Shown here piece after piece: positions 47,571 to 58,915 of a stretch of DNA of 64,000 nucleotides. The stretch is taken from contig CAXIPT010000001.1 of the NCBI GenBank assembly GCA_964030475.1, positions 7,344,179 through 7,408,178 on the forward strand, read 5' to 3'. Source of the stretch: Tethya wilhelma (lineage: Eukaryota > Porifera > Demospongiae > Tethyida > Tethyidae). A program made the position numbers and the translations under genes. The notes beneath the pieces are model-generated. The model did not search any database and was not told the origin of the DNA. It was given only the letters and a program-made list of their open reading frames with translations. Each line of letters begins with the position of its first letter. The first letter of the stretch is position 1.

Positions 47571-49510
47571 GCCTCGGCGCGTGCGTGCGTAGCACGTGCA
47601 GAGGGCTGTCGTTTTGTGTGTGTGTGTGTCTGTTACTAAATTATCTGAAGAACGGCAGCTCTAGAGTCACAATGGAAGGTACTTACGTTCATGAATCGAA
47701 AAAATTTGATGTGTAGAATCTTGCAAAACAATGTAGTTTCTGAGATCTGAGGCTTTTGTGCATCTCTGAGTGCTTAGGCTTCTAAACCGCACCCATCAAT
47801 TACACCCCATGTAGTGTGCGTTATCTAGAAATACAGTAGGCTTGCAGCATTATCTATGCTTGGAGGAACAGCACAGGAAGAGTGCTGGGCCAGTTTAGAT
47901 ATCTTGGCTGCTTGTCCAGGCAAGTAACTCAAGTAAGATAGCACTTTGTGGAACTATCATGATGATATTACTGATCTTAGATACATGTATGTTGTTTTGA
48001 GTCAACTCAGGCTGCAGTGACTGATGCCTGAACACTGATCAGTAGTGCCAGTCAGATAAATTTATAGATGATCTGATGATCTGTCATTCAAATGTAAATA
48101 AGCATCTGCAGTGTAACTGTTAAGGTTTCACCGTTCAATGGATATTAATTTTAGTCTTAGTGAGTTTTCAGATTATAGCTAGGCTGGCTGGCATCTTGAA
48201 ATAAACTTAATTAAGTTCCAATGACCTGCCCCAATCAAGCAGGTACCTAGCTATGTCACGATCAAGTTGAGCCAGCTTACTTGGGTCTCAATACTCAATG
48301 ATGACGGTCTTCCTTTACTGATACACTGTGTCATTCATGTTTTTTTTTGCATGCTATATGAGTGCGCCGAGGCTTATGCACCGTAGGTGCTTTCATTTTT
48401 TACAATGCTTCCCATTTCTACACTGCTTGTTTTTACTACTTGTATATGTCAAGTTTAACAATCAGCTATTATTGTTTATGATGGTCAAGTCGAGTTGTCT
48501 TAAGTCCCTCTAATTCTCTCCAGCTATTATCCTCTGAATCCCCCACCCCTCCTCCGACCTCTGACCCCACCTCTTCTACCACTGAAGGCTCTCCAGGCCC
48601 CTCAGGTGTGACCTCTGACCCCGTGTCTGGCTTACAGCCCTCTGTTCCCAAGGACTTCCAGATCTTCATCAACCTTGTTGACCTCTGTCGAACCCTGCTG
48701 CCTAGCGTGAGGCTCAAGATGTTTGAACACTGGGTGCACACGTTTGGTAGAGAGGTCATAGTTCAGTCGTCGTGACACCCTCTTGTCAGTGGCTTCTATA
48801 AGCTGCTGGGTATTTGTTTGAAGATATGCAAACTGATTGGGTACTTCAAGGTATGGACTTTTGTTTATCAATTCTGTACCTATGTTATTGTGTATTTGAA
48901 ATGGTGGAGTGTCCTGTTTTTCATCATAATTTTTTTTTCTGTTTTGGTGTTTTTCTTAGGATATCAATATGGATGATCAGAGTAGTGAAGATGAAGAAGT
49001 TGCTATGGAAACAGATGCCGTTGATAGGAGAGCTTGTTTTGTTCTCTTCCGGAAATTTGTTAAAGAGGTATGTATTTCCCTCTGCCATCATGTGTGTGCA
49101 CTTGCTTTTACTCCAACAAGACTAGTGTACGTGGTTTCATCTTTGTCTCTGTGTTGATATTATTACCTGATCATTGTAAGAACTGAGCACCTATTAGGTT
49201 ATTATAAAACAAACAAGCAAGAGGAGTTAATGTAATCTCATGTATGCTATGATTAGAGTGCATTCCACATTGTTGGGAGTTATACAAAAATTGTACCCGT
49301 TATATGTTAATACAAATTCGTGTAATGTATATAGGGGATAATAATTTTTGAATATATATCATTTACTCTGACATGATCCCCTCCCTGTAGGTATTGGTGA
49401 GGATGAGGCAGTACAAAGATGATCTCCTGGCATCGTGTTTGCAGCTGTTACTCTCCTTACCCAATGAACTTGTAGAGCTGGAGTTTGAAGCACTTGTCCC
49501 TGCTTTACAG

Positions 49511-49593
49511 GCATGTTTATATAAGTCATGTCAGAGATGTAAGCCGTCCATGAGTCTAATCTCTCTACCGTGGCATTATGTTCCAACTTGCAG
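49511..49593 (+). other. GC-AG intron in the PRKDC homologue
   Basis: The exon ends CTTTACAG at 49510 and the intron starts GCATGT, ending TTGCAG before 49594. Joining there gives [13 protein letters not shown], matching human DNA-PKcs, so the GC donor is needed for the frame. The relic at 30702 also has GC. Confidence 0.85.
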
Positions 49594-52500
49594 ATGACCT
49601 TTAAACTTGGTCTTAGTTATCTTCCCCTGGCCAATGCTGGGTTGGATGCTCTTGAGTTATGGAGTGCTGAGCTGCCATCCACTCTCCTTCAGCCTCACTT
49701 CAAGCACATCCTACCCTGCCTGGATGACTACCTCAAGGCACTGGGGACCTCAACAGGTACACTAACATTTATGATTTTAATAGACTCTGTAAATTGGTAT
49801 TTTTCGTGTGTTATATTTTTTTTTCCATTTTTTTCACTGTTATTATAATGCTTAATAGGTTACTTCAGTTTATTTTCGTGTATTTGTTTTTTTGTGTGGT
49901 TATAACTTGAACAGTGAAGTATAAAATCTTCCACTGTTACAGTATGTCCCCAAGATCTTATTGAATCTAAATTTCTTCCTCTCAGAGTCGGAGTCTGATG
50001 GTGGTACTGTGGTGGTTCAGTCCCGGTCCACACGAGGCAGTAGACGGCCTGTCAAGGTTCTGGCCAAGTGGAAGGAGGGGATAGAGGGTGCCGAGAGTCC
50101 TCAGAACAAAGTCCGTACGAGGATTGTCTGTTTCTTGGGCTCTCTTGGTGGTCAGGTGAACAGCTCTCTAGTGGAGACTGAGTCAGCAGCTGCCTACGCC
50201 TCTAAGGCAGTGTCCTGGGACAGCAAGAACAGACTGGAGTTTGCTCTTCCCTTTCAAGACATGAAGCCATCAATGTTCTTAGGTATTACATTCTCAACTT
50301 GTCTATATCGTAGTTTGAGATATTTTCGTGTTGAAAATATTCCGTATGTTAAAATTTCACGTGTTTAATTTCCGTACATGCATAGCGCCCGCATTAATAT
50401 TGGTAATGGGTCGTCAAAATTTCGAGTGTTTAATTTTCGCACACGGCGACGCATACGAAAATTTCCCCAATGCGAATATTAGTCAAATTATGGTATTCAG
50501 CAAAATTAAGATACACACTTCTTCTTTCATTACAGATCCATTCTTGCCTCGTATTTGTGAGCTGGCCACTTCTTCCAGTGACCGACAGACAAAGGTAACT
50601 AGGAAATGACCAAAGACTCCATACATGCACATTTTATTTTATGTTGCTTAGATTGCAGCCTGTGAGCTTCTTCATGCTCTGATTCTCTTCCTCCTGGGGA
50701 AGAGTGCACAGCCAGCTGCTCAGAAGAAGGTTGGTCTTCTTATTAGCTACTCCTAATATAGGTTGGTCAATTAATAATTCAATATTTAATTGTTTCTTTT
50801 CAGAGTCCTATGACAAAACTCTATCGCAAGTTGTTTCCATTCATACTCCAGCTTGCCTGTGATGTTGAGAGGGTATGTACTTGTTGCAGTTTAACTTGTG
50901 TGCATGAATTAAGTATTCAAATTTCAATGATTATGTGTCCTGAATTGTTTTGTGTGTTGTATGTAAGGTTTCTGAGCAGCTGTTCAAACCCCTGGTGTTT
51001 CAGATGATACACTGGTTCACTCGAAACACTCAGTATGAGAATCCCGATACCATAGCTCTCTTAGATGCCATCCTTGTAAGCCTTTAACTTTAGTTTCTAT
51101 TATATCTCTTATATTATCTCTCTCACACTCTATTTAGGATGGGATAGTGCACCCCACTGACACTTCCCTCAGGGACTTCTGTGCCATGTGTGTGAGGGAG
51201 TTCCTTGTGTGGTCCATCAAACAAACCACCAAGAAGGTACTAGTTCATTGTTGTCTGATGCAATGATCCTTGTATCTTCAATGTCTTGTGTCTGTTCTCA
51301 CTATAGCAACAAGAAAAGAGTCCGATCAATACCAAGTCCCTGCTGAAGCGTATCTACAGCCTTGCTGTTCATCCTGGTGCTCCAAAGAGGCTGGGTGCTG
51401 CTCTGGCCATCAATGCCATCTATACTGTGTTCAGGTGAGAGCAACAAAGACATCACCTCAATGTCATGTTTAACATTTCTTCCCTGTAGAGAGGAAGACT
51501 CTCTGGTGGACATGTTTGTCATTGAAATGTTAGTGATTATGATCAGCAGCCTCCAGCTGGCACACAGGGATGATAAATCTCTTGGTATGGTTCACTACTT
51601 GTCCACAACATAACTGTTGTGCCTTAATGCAGGCTAGATTAATGTTGTGGGTGTATAGGTACACAGGAGCAGGCCTGTCTGGCCATTAGCCATCTCTCAA
51701 GAATCATCAAAGTGAAGTCAACAAAGCTCTGCTCATCCAGCAAGACGAGAAGAATTCCCAAGTAAGTTGGCAAGGAGTTGCATAAAAACCTGTAGATACA
51801 GAAGAACCTACTGTTGTATACAGGGTGCTGAAGACAGCTGAACTGAGCAATCTTGTTTCGTGGCTGCTCAGTCAAAGTGGCACTACTGAAATGGAATGCA
51901 GACGTCAATGCATGTTACTCTTCGTCCAGTTTGCTGGTCTTGTTCCAAGTGAGTAAATTGATTATTCTTTTTGATGTATGCACATGTGTGTTACTGTATG
52001 CATGTGAATGTGGTATTAATATTCTCTCAGAAATAGCCACTCTTCTGATTTGGATGAGAAGGACACTGGAGAGTGAAGGAGGATCATACTTTGTGTCCAG
52101 GTGTGTACTTCTCTTTTGTGACTTTCTCGTTCTTGTTACACCCACTCATCCTTTCCTGCTGACCTTGGTAGGTTTGAGAATGGTGGTCAGACTAAACGTC
52201 ATGAACTGGGTGGTATTCGGAAGGCCCCTGTTCTCAGTGGAGCCACCTTCACCCTCCCTGGTGTGGTGGCGTGGTTTGAGAGTGTCATGGCTGCCCTGGA
52301 TTGCTATAACTGGGTGTTTGAGTCGCGGCTGCTAGCACCGAGTGAACTGTTTGACAAAGGTACAAACTTCTAGTTTGTCGCCATGTTTGGACAGCTTTTA
52401 CCTCGGTCACCTAATGAACTCATTTTATATTATTATTCACATTATACATGTACACATCTTAAGATGAGTCGACCTGTCTCTTTAAGAGTCTTGAGTTCTT

Positions 52501-52681
52501 CATCTCCAAGTTGGCATTAAATAGAATCGAAGCTGCCACTGTGTGCTTTGTAAATGTGTTCAACTCAGTGCACACTCCCAGAGAGGTGGAAGAGTACAAC
52601 CATTCCAAGTGCACTCTCATACTGAGGCTGCTCAAATTCACAGCCATTGTTTTGAACACTTGTCCCAAAGAGGCTTTCAGT

Positions 52682-53428
52682 GTGAGTTGACCATTAAGTC
52701 TTGTGCATGTTTTAACCGATTATACGCTGAATTCTTTTGAAGTAAATGACGTCATCCGCTAAATTAAATTTTTAATTTTTAGTAGCTACGCCTTCCTTTT
52801 GTTTTTCTAATGCTAAAAGAGATTGGGCAAAGATTTTTTTATGATGCAACTAAGCAACAATCAAGCTAACTATACTCCAAGTCTTGTTGCTTAGTGAAGC
52901 TTTTGCTGGTAAAAAAAGCCTAATGTACGGGAGGGTCTAATACGCGAGGACATAGCCGCGCGTCTAAAGCTTTTTTTCCAGCTAGCCAACCAGGCTTACA
53001 AAAGCGATGCTATGGCTATATAGCCTAACTATCCCTGCACCTACGTAGCAAGTTTCAAGCTTATCCTCTGAAGGGTTGTGGAAAAAACGTCGCTCTAAAC
53101 CCTACAATCGCGATCGCGAAGATCGTGACCGTTAGTCGCTCAGCGACTAGTAGCGCCACGCCTTACAAGCAGTTCTAACTCTGACTTGATATTTTAGTAG
53201 AGTAGTCCCTTACCTATTCGTATACGAAGTTTAAAGTTCAGGGCTAATTGCTTTGCTTGCAAAAAAGTCGCTAGAACAGCCATGACGCATTAATGCGTCA
53301 ACCGCGGTTTGCAACACCCACGTGTTGACGCGTTAACGCGTCAACCGCGTACTCTTGAAACCCTTTGGTTGTACTTGGACTACTCTCTTAAACAAACAAA
53401 ATGTATTACTCATCTCTCTGTTTTGTAG
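52682..53428 (+). other. Longer PRKDC intron with odd GC-rich centre
   Basis: At 747 bases this is far longer than its neighbours. The middle (52900-53350) is richer in CpG and includes two 18-bp palindromes at 53283-53300 and 53326-53343. No coding sequence. It may be an inserted element whose ends I cannot define. Confidence 0.65.
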
Positions 53429-55536
53429 CACATACCAAGCTCCTTCTGGAGCGAAGACTTGCTGAAGCTGGTCATTGACTGCTGTATGAGTCCAATATCT
53501 GTTGGGTTCAATACTGGTGATGTTGAAACAATGGAACAGCTTCCGAAACAAGTAGGCTAATGATTTAATGTATTGTTGTTATCAAGATGAATATTCATTG
53601 TTCTGTTTAGGTGAAAGAGACACTATTAGCTTTCAAGAACCATCGTGATCCATCACTCACTACCAAGATCCTTGACATGCTGTCTCGTGAAATCACACCT
53701 GAAAGTCCCAATAACTTGATAGGTCAATTGCCTCTTCATTTCCATGGTGGTGTTGCCGACCACACCAAAGACCACAGTCGTCTAAACAGCCTAATCCAAG
53801 GCCACCTACTCCTTCAGAAGGCTGGCTACCTCATACCGACCCTGCAGGCTATGGTTTGTCTCATTTTTCTTGCTATAATTGTGCATGCTTGAGCAGTGTG
53901 TGCAACTTGTCTTCATAGGGCCACACTAGTGATAGTGTTTTTGCTAAGTTGATAGACTCTGTCCTAGGGACTCTCAGACCTCTTCTGACCAAGTCATCAG
54001 ATTCATCTAGAGGCAGTCTCTTGTCTCCTGTCAATGAGCAGAGCACTGGGCTTTTATTAGAACTCGCCTTGGAGGATGGCATTAGTAGCCGCGTTAATGT
54101 GAGTCGTATGTAGCAATATTATGTGTATCTTTTCACTGCTCATGTATTCTTCCACCTCAGCTTTTTTCTCTGGTAGACACTCTTCTTGATATCACCAGCG
54201 GTAAAATACAGCTGTACATGTACAATAAATTTATAGTGTGTCTGTTGCCTTGTATTTTGAAAGTTAGATAGGCATGCATGCACTTTTTGTGGTGTGTATG
54301 TGTTTCTCTGTGCATTGTAGAGTGCTCTGGTTTGGGTCTGATGTTGTACCAGTCCTTCTCTGGTCTTCTCAACCCTTATTTTTTTGCCAACCATGAGGTG
54401 GTTCTCTCTCTTCTCCTCGTCAAAAGTCAGATGAAACCTGAATCAGTAAGTTCCTTGAATTTAGACGGCTGTTTGTTTGTGGTATTGTACCATATGGAGT
54501 ACCCGCACCTCCCCAACGGTCAAAAATTTGTTAAAAGTACATTTTCATGAGTAGATAAAGCCCATGAGCCTATCACATATCTTTAGGTGTCTATAATTCT
54601 AAGCGGCTTTCTTGAGTACCTTGGTAGAGAGAGGTCCTTGAAGAAGAAGTATGGAGGCAAAGTGTGTGAGCAGATTCTCTCTCAGTGGAACCAACTAGAA
54701 GGATGGTGGGTGGGGAAGTTTGATGCGGACAGACGCCTTGGGGCCATTAATATCCTCAAGAGACTGGTTGCCTTGGAACCAAAGGTTTGTAGCTACTGAT
54801 TGTTGTGACACATGCTCATTTTACACTATATACATGTACTCTTTTTTTATTGACTGTTGCTGTAGGTTTTTGTTCGTCTCATGTATTCTTCTTCCAAGAT
54901 AGACCCAGCGTTTGCCATGTACCTTGTCCTGATAGAGGAGACCCAGAGCTCCCTTGTGTTCAAAGTTAGCAATCATCTTCTCCTCACTGACAAGACTAAT
55001 AAAGTTTATCATGGTTGTTTGTATTGTATAGAGTTATGTGCTTGAGGTGCTACATCACTTCACTGGTCTACCTGAGCGATACCAACAGAGACTCAAGTAA
55101 GATACTCTTCACACTCATTGTGTATATGGCTAGTTGTATATATGTAGTTAATGGCTTGTATTGTTTTGTGTACATGTGACATTCTCTCCAGGTCAAGCCT
55201 AAACACACTAATAGCCAAGCAGTTTCCATTGAAGTCTACAGAGTTCTCCAAAGGCAGCCCGCAGTATAATGAGTACATCTCAGTCATTGAGAAGGTAAGA
55301 TATGCATGGAATTCAATCTCCTGCTGTTGTTGAAATAACCATATGGAAGTAATAACAAGCAAATAGTCATGAATATGAAAATAAACATGTCATTAGCTTT
55401 CTTGAGGCTGACAGATGGTAAGGTAGTGTATTACTTAGGTATATATAAAGAGATACCGAAGTAAAACCTCTATAGTTTTATCACAGTCATATCATATATT
55501 TATCAGTATTTAGGTTAATACTTATACAGTATTATA

Positions 55537-57441
55537 ATGTCAACAAGAAAACACAGGGCCAAAATGCAAAGGAATGTTTATATTGCTACTGTATTTTTCA
55601 TGGTGATTTCTGTAAGTAGCTCTTATGGTGACTATTATGGACCTGAGTTCTCAGTGACTAATGCAAGTTGTCCTCCATGGACCACAGTTGGTAGTAACAA
55701 CAGCTGTCAATGTAGATTAAAAACAGGGCAAGAAGGTACTGTTGTGGAATGTATCAATAATAATTTAACATTGGCCATTCCTGTTAGCTACTGCATCTCT
55801 TACAATGAACTATTTGACACAACTGTTGTAGGATACTGTATATTTAGCCATAATATAAAGAATCACTCTGCATTCAAATACCAGTATAAATTTTCTGCTG
55901 CTAATAACAATGCTTCTAAGCTTAATGATGAGTTTTGTGACAAACTCAAATTGAATCGCACAGGACAGCTCTGTGGTAGGTGTAAAGATGGATTTGCTCC
56001 TCCTGTCTACTCTTACAGCTTGGCTTGTGTCAACTGTACAGACTACAAGTACAACTGGATAAAGTACATTGCTGTTGCCTATCTCCCACTGACAGTCTTC
56101 TATGTTGTAGTCATTGTCTTCAGATTATCAGCAACTTCTGGCTTGATGAATGGCTTTGTGTTGACAAGTCAAATGATGGCCTCTCCAATAGTCCTACAGT
56201 TAGTTGCAGTTACAACTTTCAAATGGTCTCAATTTGATATTCTCAAAAGTGTCCTTGTCTCCTTTTATGGAATATCAAATCTTGATTTCTTTCGTGCATT
56301 GTACAGACCATTTTGTTTGCACCCAGATATTACTCACATCCAGGTTCTAGCACTGGACTATGCAGTTGCTGTGTATCCACTATTGCTGGTTATAGTCACA
56401 TACATCTTTGCCAGCTTGCACTATCGCTATCCTAGAGTGGTGTCACTATGGAGACCATTTTACAGATGCTTTAGTTGCATTCGTAGAGAGTGGAATATTA
56501 AAAACTCTCTCATTGAAGCCTTTGCCACATTTATTCTCCTTTCTTACGTCAAGATTCTAGTCACTTCTTTAGACTTACTCACCCCTGTGACATTCTATGA
56601 CATGAATGGTTCTGCACTACCACAGCTCTATCTCAGAGTCGATGGAACAGTTGAATACTTTGGATCTACACATCTTCCTTATGCTATTCTAGCTCTGTTT
56701 ATGATATCAGTGTTTAATTTTCTTCCTCTTCTCTTGTTGTGTCTCTATCCTTGTCGATGTTTCCACAAGTGCCTCAACTGCTGCAAGATAAACAGTCTGT
56801 TTCTAAACACTTTCATGGACATCATTCACGCTCCATTTAAAATCCAGCCTCAAGATCGCAGAATCTTTCCTGCAATCTATCTCTTGTTTAGGATTGCTAA
56901 TCTCCTGTTTTACTCTGTGACCAATGGTTTCCTGTATTTTACATATGTGGGGATTGTGTCTGTTACTGCTCTCTTCATTGTAGCTGTTGGAAGACCATAC
57001 CGAGTTCAATTGTTCAATACCATTGACCTTGCCTTCTTTCTGATTCTCACATTAGCAGCTTACGAGTTTCCTTGCCATGTATTTCAGGAGATCTACACCG
57101 CCAATGATTACAATTTGGAGAGTATAGTTTGGACTGTGTTCTATGGAGTCTTATTCACATTGCCTGCTTTATATGGAACATGTGTATTGGTTTTTAGTAT
57201 TACACCACGAAGAAAAGTAGGTGCTTTCCTCTCAGTGATATCTGAGACAGTGGTAAAATGGTTCAAGAATAAGATAGGAAGCTCTGAGAGCTCTACTGAC
57301 ACCAGTGAAGGACCTCGTCCTCATCGATTGGAGCACAGTGAGGAGTATCCACCCCTGGTTGACATGGAGGCCGTTTCAAACTACCGAGCATGTCAGAGCA
57401 TCACCATTAATAGCGTTAATGAAGAAAAGATTCAAGTGTAA
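55537..57441 (+). CDS. Cys-motif multi-pass membrane protein, intact
   Basis: A single exon encodes 634 aa. The start may be the ATG at 55537 or, nearer the hydrophobic leader, at 55564 (MQRNVYIATVFFMVISVSSS). The ectodomain of about 150 residues has ten or so cysteines and several N-glycosylation sites, with CPPWTTVGSNNSCQC and TGQLCGRCKDGFAPP. At least eight hydrophobic segments follow, beginning YIAVAYLPLTVFYVVVIVF, then a cytosolic tail (about 70 residues) rich in Ser/Thr. The layout (leader, Cys-rich ectodomain, multi-TM) suggests a surface receptor or transporter; I cannot name the family. The C-G-x-C-x-x-G-[FY] motif before the first TM is shared with the gene at 28805. It is the only intact member here. 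Confidence 0.82.
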   Translation: MSTRKHRAKMQRNVYIATVFFMVISVSSSYGDYYGPEFSVTNASCPPWTTVGSNNSCQCRLKTGQEGTVVECINNNLTLAIPVSYCISYNELFDTTVVGYCIFSHNIKNHSAFKYQYKFSAANNNASKLNDEFCDKLKLNRTGQLCGRCKDGFAPPVYSYSLACVNCTDYKYNWIKYIAVAYLPLTVFYVVVIVFRLSATSGLMNGFVLTSQMMASPIVLQLVAVTTFKWSQFDILKSVLVSFYGISNLDFFRALYRPFCLHPDITHIQVLALDYAVAVYPLLLVIVTYIFASLHYRYPRVVSLWRPFYRCFSCIRREWNIKNSLIEAFATFILLSYVKILVTSLDLLTPVTFYDMNGSALPQLYLRVDGTVEYFGSTHLPYAILALFMISVFNFLPLLLLCLYPCRCFHKCLNCCKINSLFLNTFMDIIHAPFKIQPQDRRIFPAIYLLFRIANLLFYSVTNGFLYFTYVGIVSVTALFIVAVGRPYRVQLFNTIDLAFFLILTLAAYEFPCHVFQEIYTANDYNLESIVWTVFYGVLFTLPALYGTCVLVFSITPRRKVGAFLSVISETVVKWFKNKIGSSESSTDTSEGPRPHRLEHSEEYPPLVDMEAVSNYRACQSITINSVNEEKIQV

Positions 57442-58915
57442 CTGCGCGCATTGCATAATTATACTAGTTAGTTGTTGCCAATCGTAGACCACTCAATATA
57501 CAGTCATGTTGGCAATATTGTCAGTCTTAGTATCTTTACCATGTACTTATATTTTCATAATATTTGAGAAATTTGGAACAGATGGCAATTTTATGTACTA
57601 CAAAAATCACTCTGCAAGACCTTAGTGCTTGGCACTAAAAGGCTTCTGTTTTTGGACAAGCCTAAACATATTAACCTTTAAAGTACCAAACTAAGCTTTA
57701 GGCTCATTTTTTCCAAAAAAACATTGATCTTTGTCTTCAATTGCCCTTGGCATAATTTTTGCATTCTTCATTGAGTGACTAGGTACAAGATGAAATGTAA
57801 AGCACTTATTATGTCTTATCAGCCCTTTCTTGGGACTGTAGATCCATAGAGGGGCTGTCCACAGTGAATTTTTTTGTTACTAGAATCTGACCGGTGATTA
57901 TACCACAATCAATAAGTGAGTGTAGGTTGTAGATTATGCAATCTGATTGCATGTGCTTGGTACTCAGCAAGCTTTTCTATCATGTTTTGGTTTAACTAAC
58001 GCAAGTAATTTAACATAATGATGAAAAACTTAGGGAGTAACAAGCAAGATGTAACAATTACCCTGTGATAGTACTATTCAATCCATGGCTCAGTGAGTCC
58101 ATGGTATAATGAGTATGGTGCTATCATAGCTTATCAAATACGTATAATAATGTACAGGAGTGATTCGAAAAGACAGGTGTACAGCTCTCATTTACTTCTG
58201 TGATGTATGGCAATAAAATAAGTATTTTCGTGGCAGTATCATTTTACAGAATACTTCTCGTTTTTGATGATGTAATTGTACCTGCTCTATATAGAAAAAC
58301 ATCTTCACCACAAAGAAAGGCACTAATAGTCATAGCAAAGCCCAACGAGAGAGCAGTTATGTGTGATCATTGCGCTAAGATCACTTCGGACTGCAATGGC
58401 ACTAATATTTTAGTTCGTATAATATTATATGACTGTATGTATGTAGTCTTGCTAACCAGACTCTGGCAAAAATAGGAGAGTCTGGCTATTATATCACCAC
58501 TTAGTGGGGTTTGTTCCTCATTAGATGGCTGTTCTGTATTAAAATTCTTGTTAAAGCTCTTGGTCTCCTATTATGGTATATTAAATTTCTTGGTTTCATG
58601 TTTTGGAATCCCCACTCCTTTGTTGTTGAAACAACCATACTAAAGTAATCACAACCAAGTTTAAAATAGGTTTCATCATTATTTTTAAGAACATTTCTAT
58701 GCTCTTTTGGGACTGAACCTGTGCTCTTGTTTACAAATCACGGTTCAGTATTGTTTAGATTCCAATGTTGCCAGCAAAGATATATTATGCGTGCAGTTAT
58801 ACTTTTACCTGTATGAAGAGGTACCACATCCACTAGTGTTGTCATACCTGGATTATACTAAAGTTTATATTAATAAATGCAGTTTACTTCTTAACCGAAC
58901 AAGTTAAAGTCCAAA
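57442..58915 (+). other. Intergenic, no gene recognised
   Basis: About 1.5 kb of AT-rich sequence. The 91-aa frame at 58200-58475 has no domain and poor protein texture. The last 60 bases precede the next family member. Confidence 0.6.

Larger units (their letters stand above)
46583..48523 (+). other. Mostly non-coding stretch
   Basis: No intact gene. It holds one M13 exon 1 copy (47175), an N at 47269, a minisatellite (47270-47570) and a foldback-family arm near 48400. Confidence 0.6.
35584..55294 (+). pseudogene. PRKDC: DNA-PKcs (PRKDC) homologue, N-terminal half, broken
   Basis: DNA-PKcs is the giant PI3K-related kinase of non-homologous end joining. Seven 5' exons (35584-35739, 36265-36330, 36490-36577, 36668-36742, 36808-36872, 37017-37060, 37129-37351) and 26 exons from 48524 to 55294 follow the human protein in order. 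Matching blocks include [66 protein letters not shown] and YNHSKCT. About 1420 residues are covered; about 300 between the two groups are absent, replaced by unrelated contigs. The last exon ends with a good GTAAGA donor, but no next exon is seen and the FAT and kinase parts are absent. Lesions are a one-base shift in exon 3 (about 36535), another near 37272, and an in-frame TGA at 48773-48775. Other exons join in phase. It is either a pseudogene or a damaged or misassembled allele. Confidence 0.88.

Noticed and set aside
48328..48513. 61-aa hydrophobic frame considered as an extra PRKDC exon
   Set aside because: It overlaps a dispersed-repeat arm and lies upstream of a clear acceptor at 48523.
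58200..58475. 91-aa frame between membrane genes
   Set aside because: No leader, no domain and no matching copy beside the other family members.
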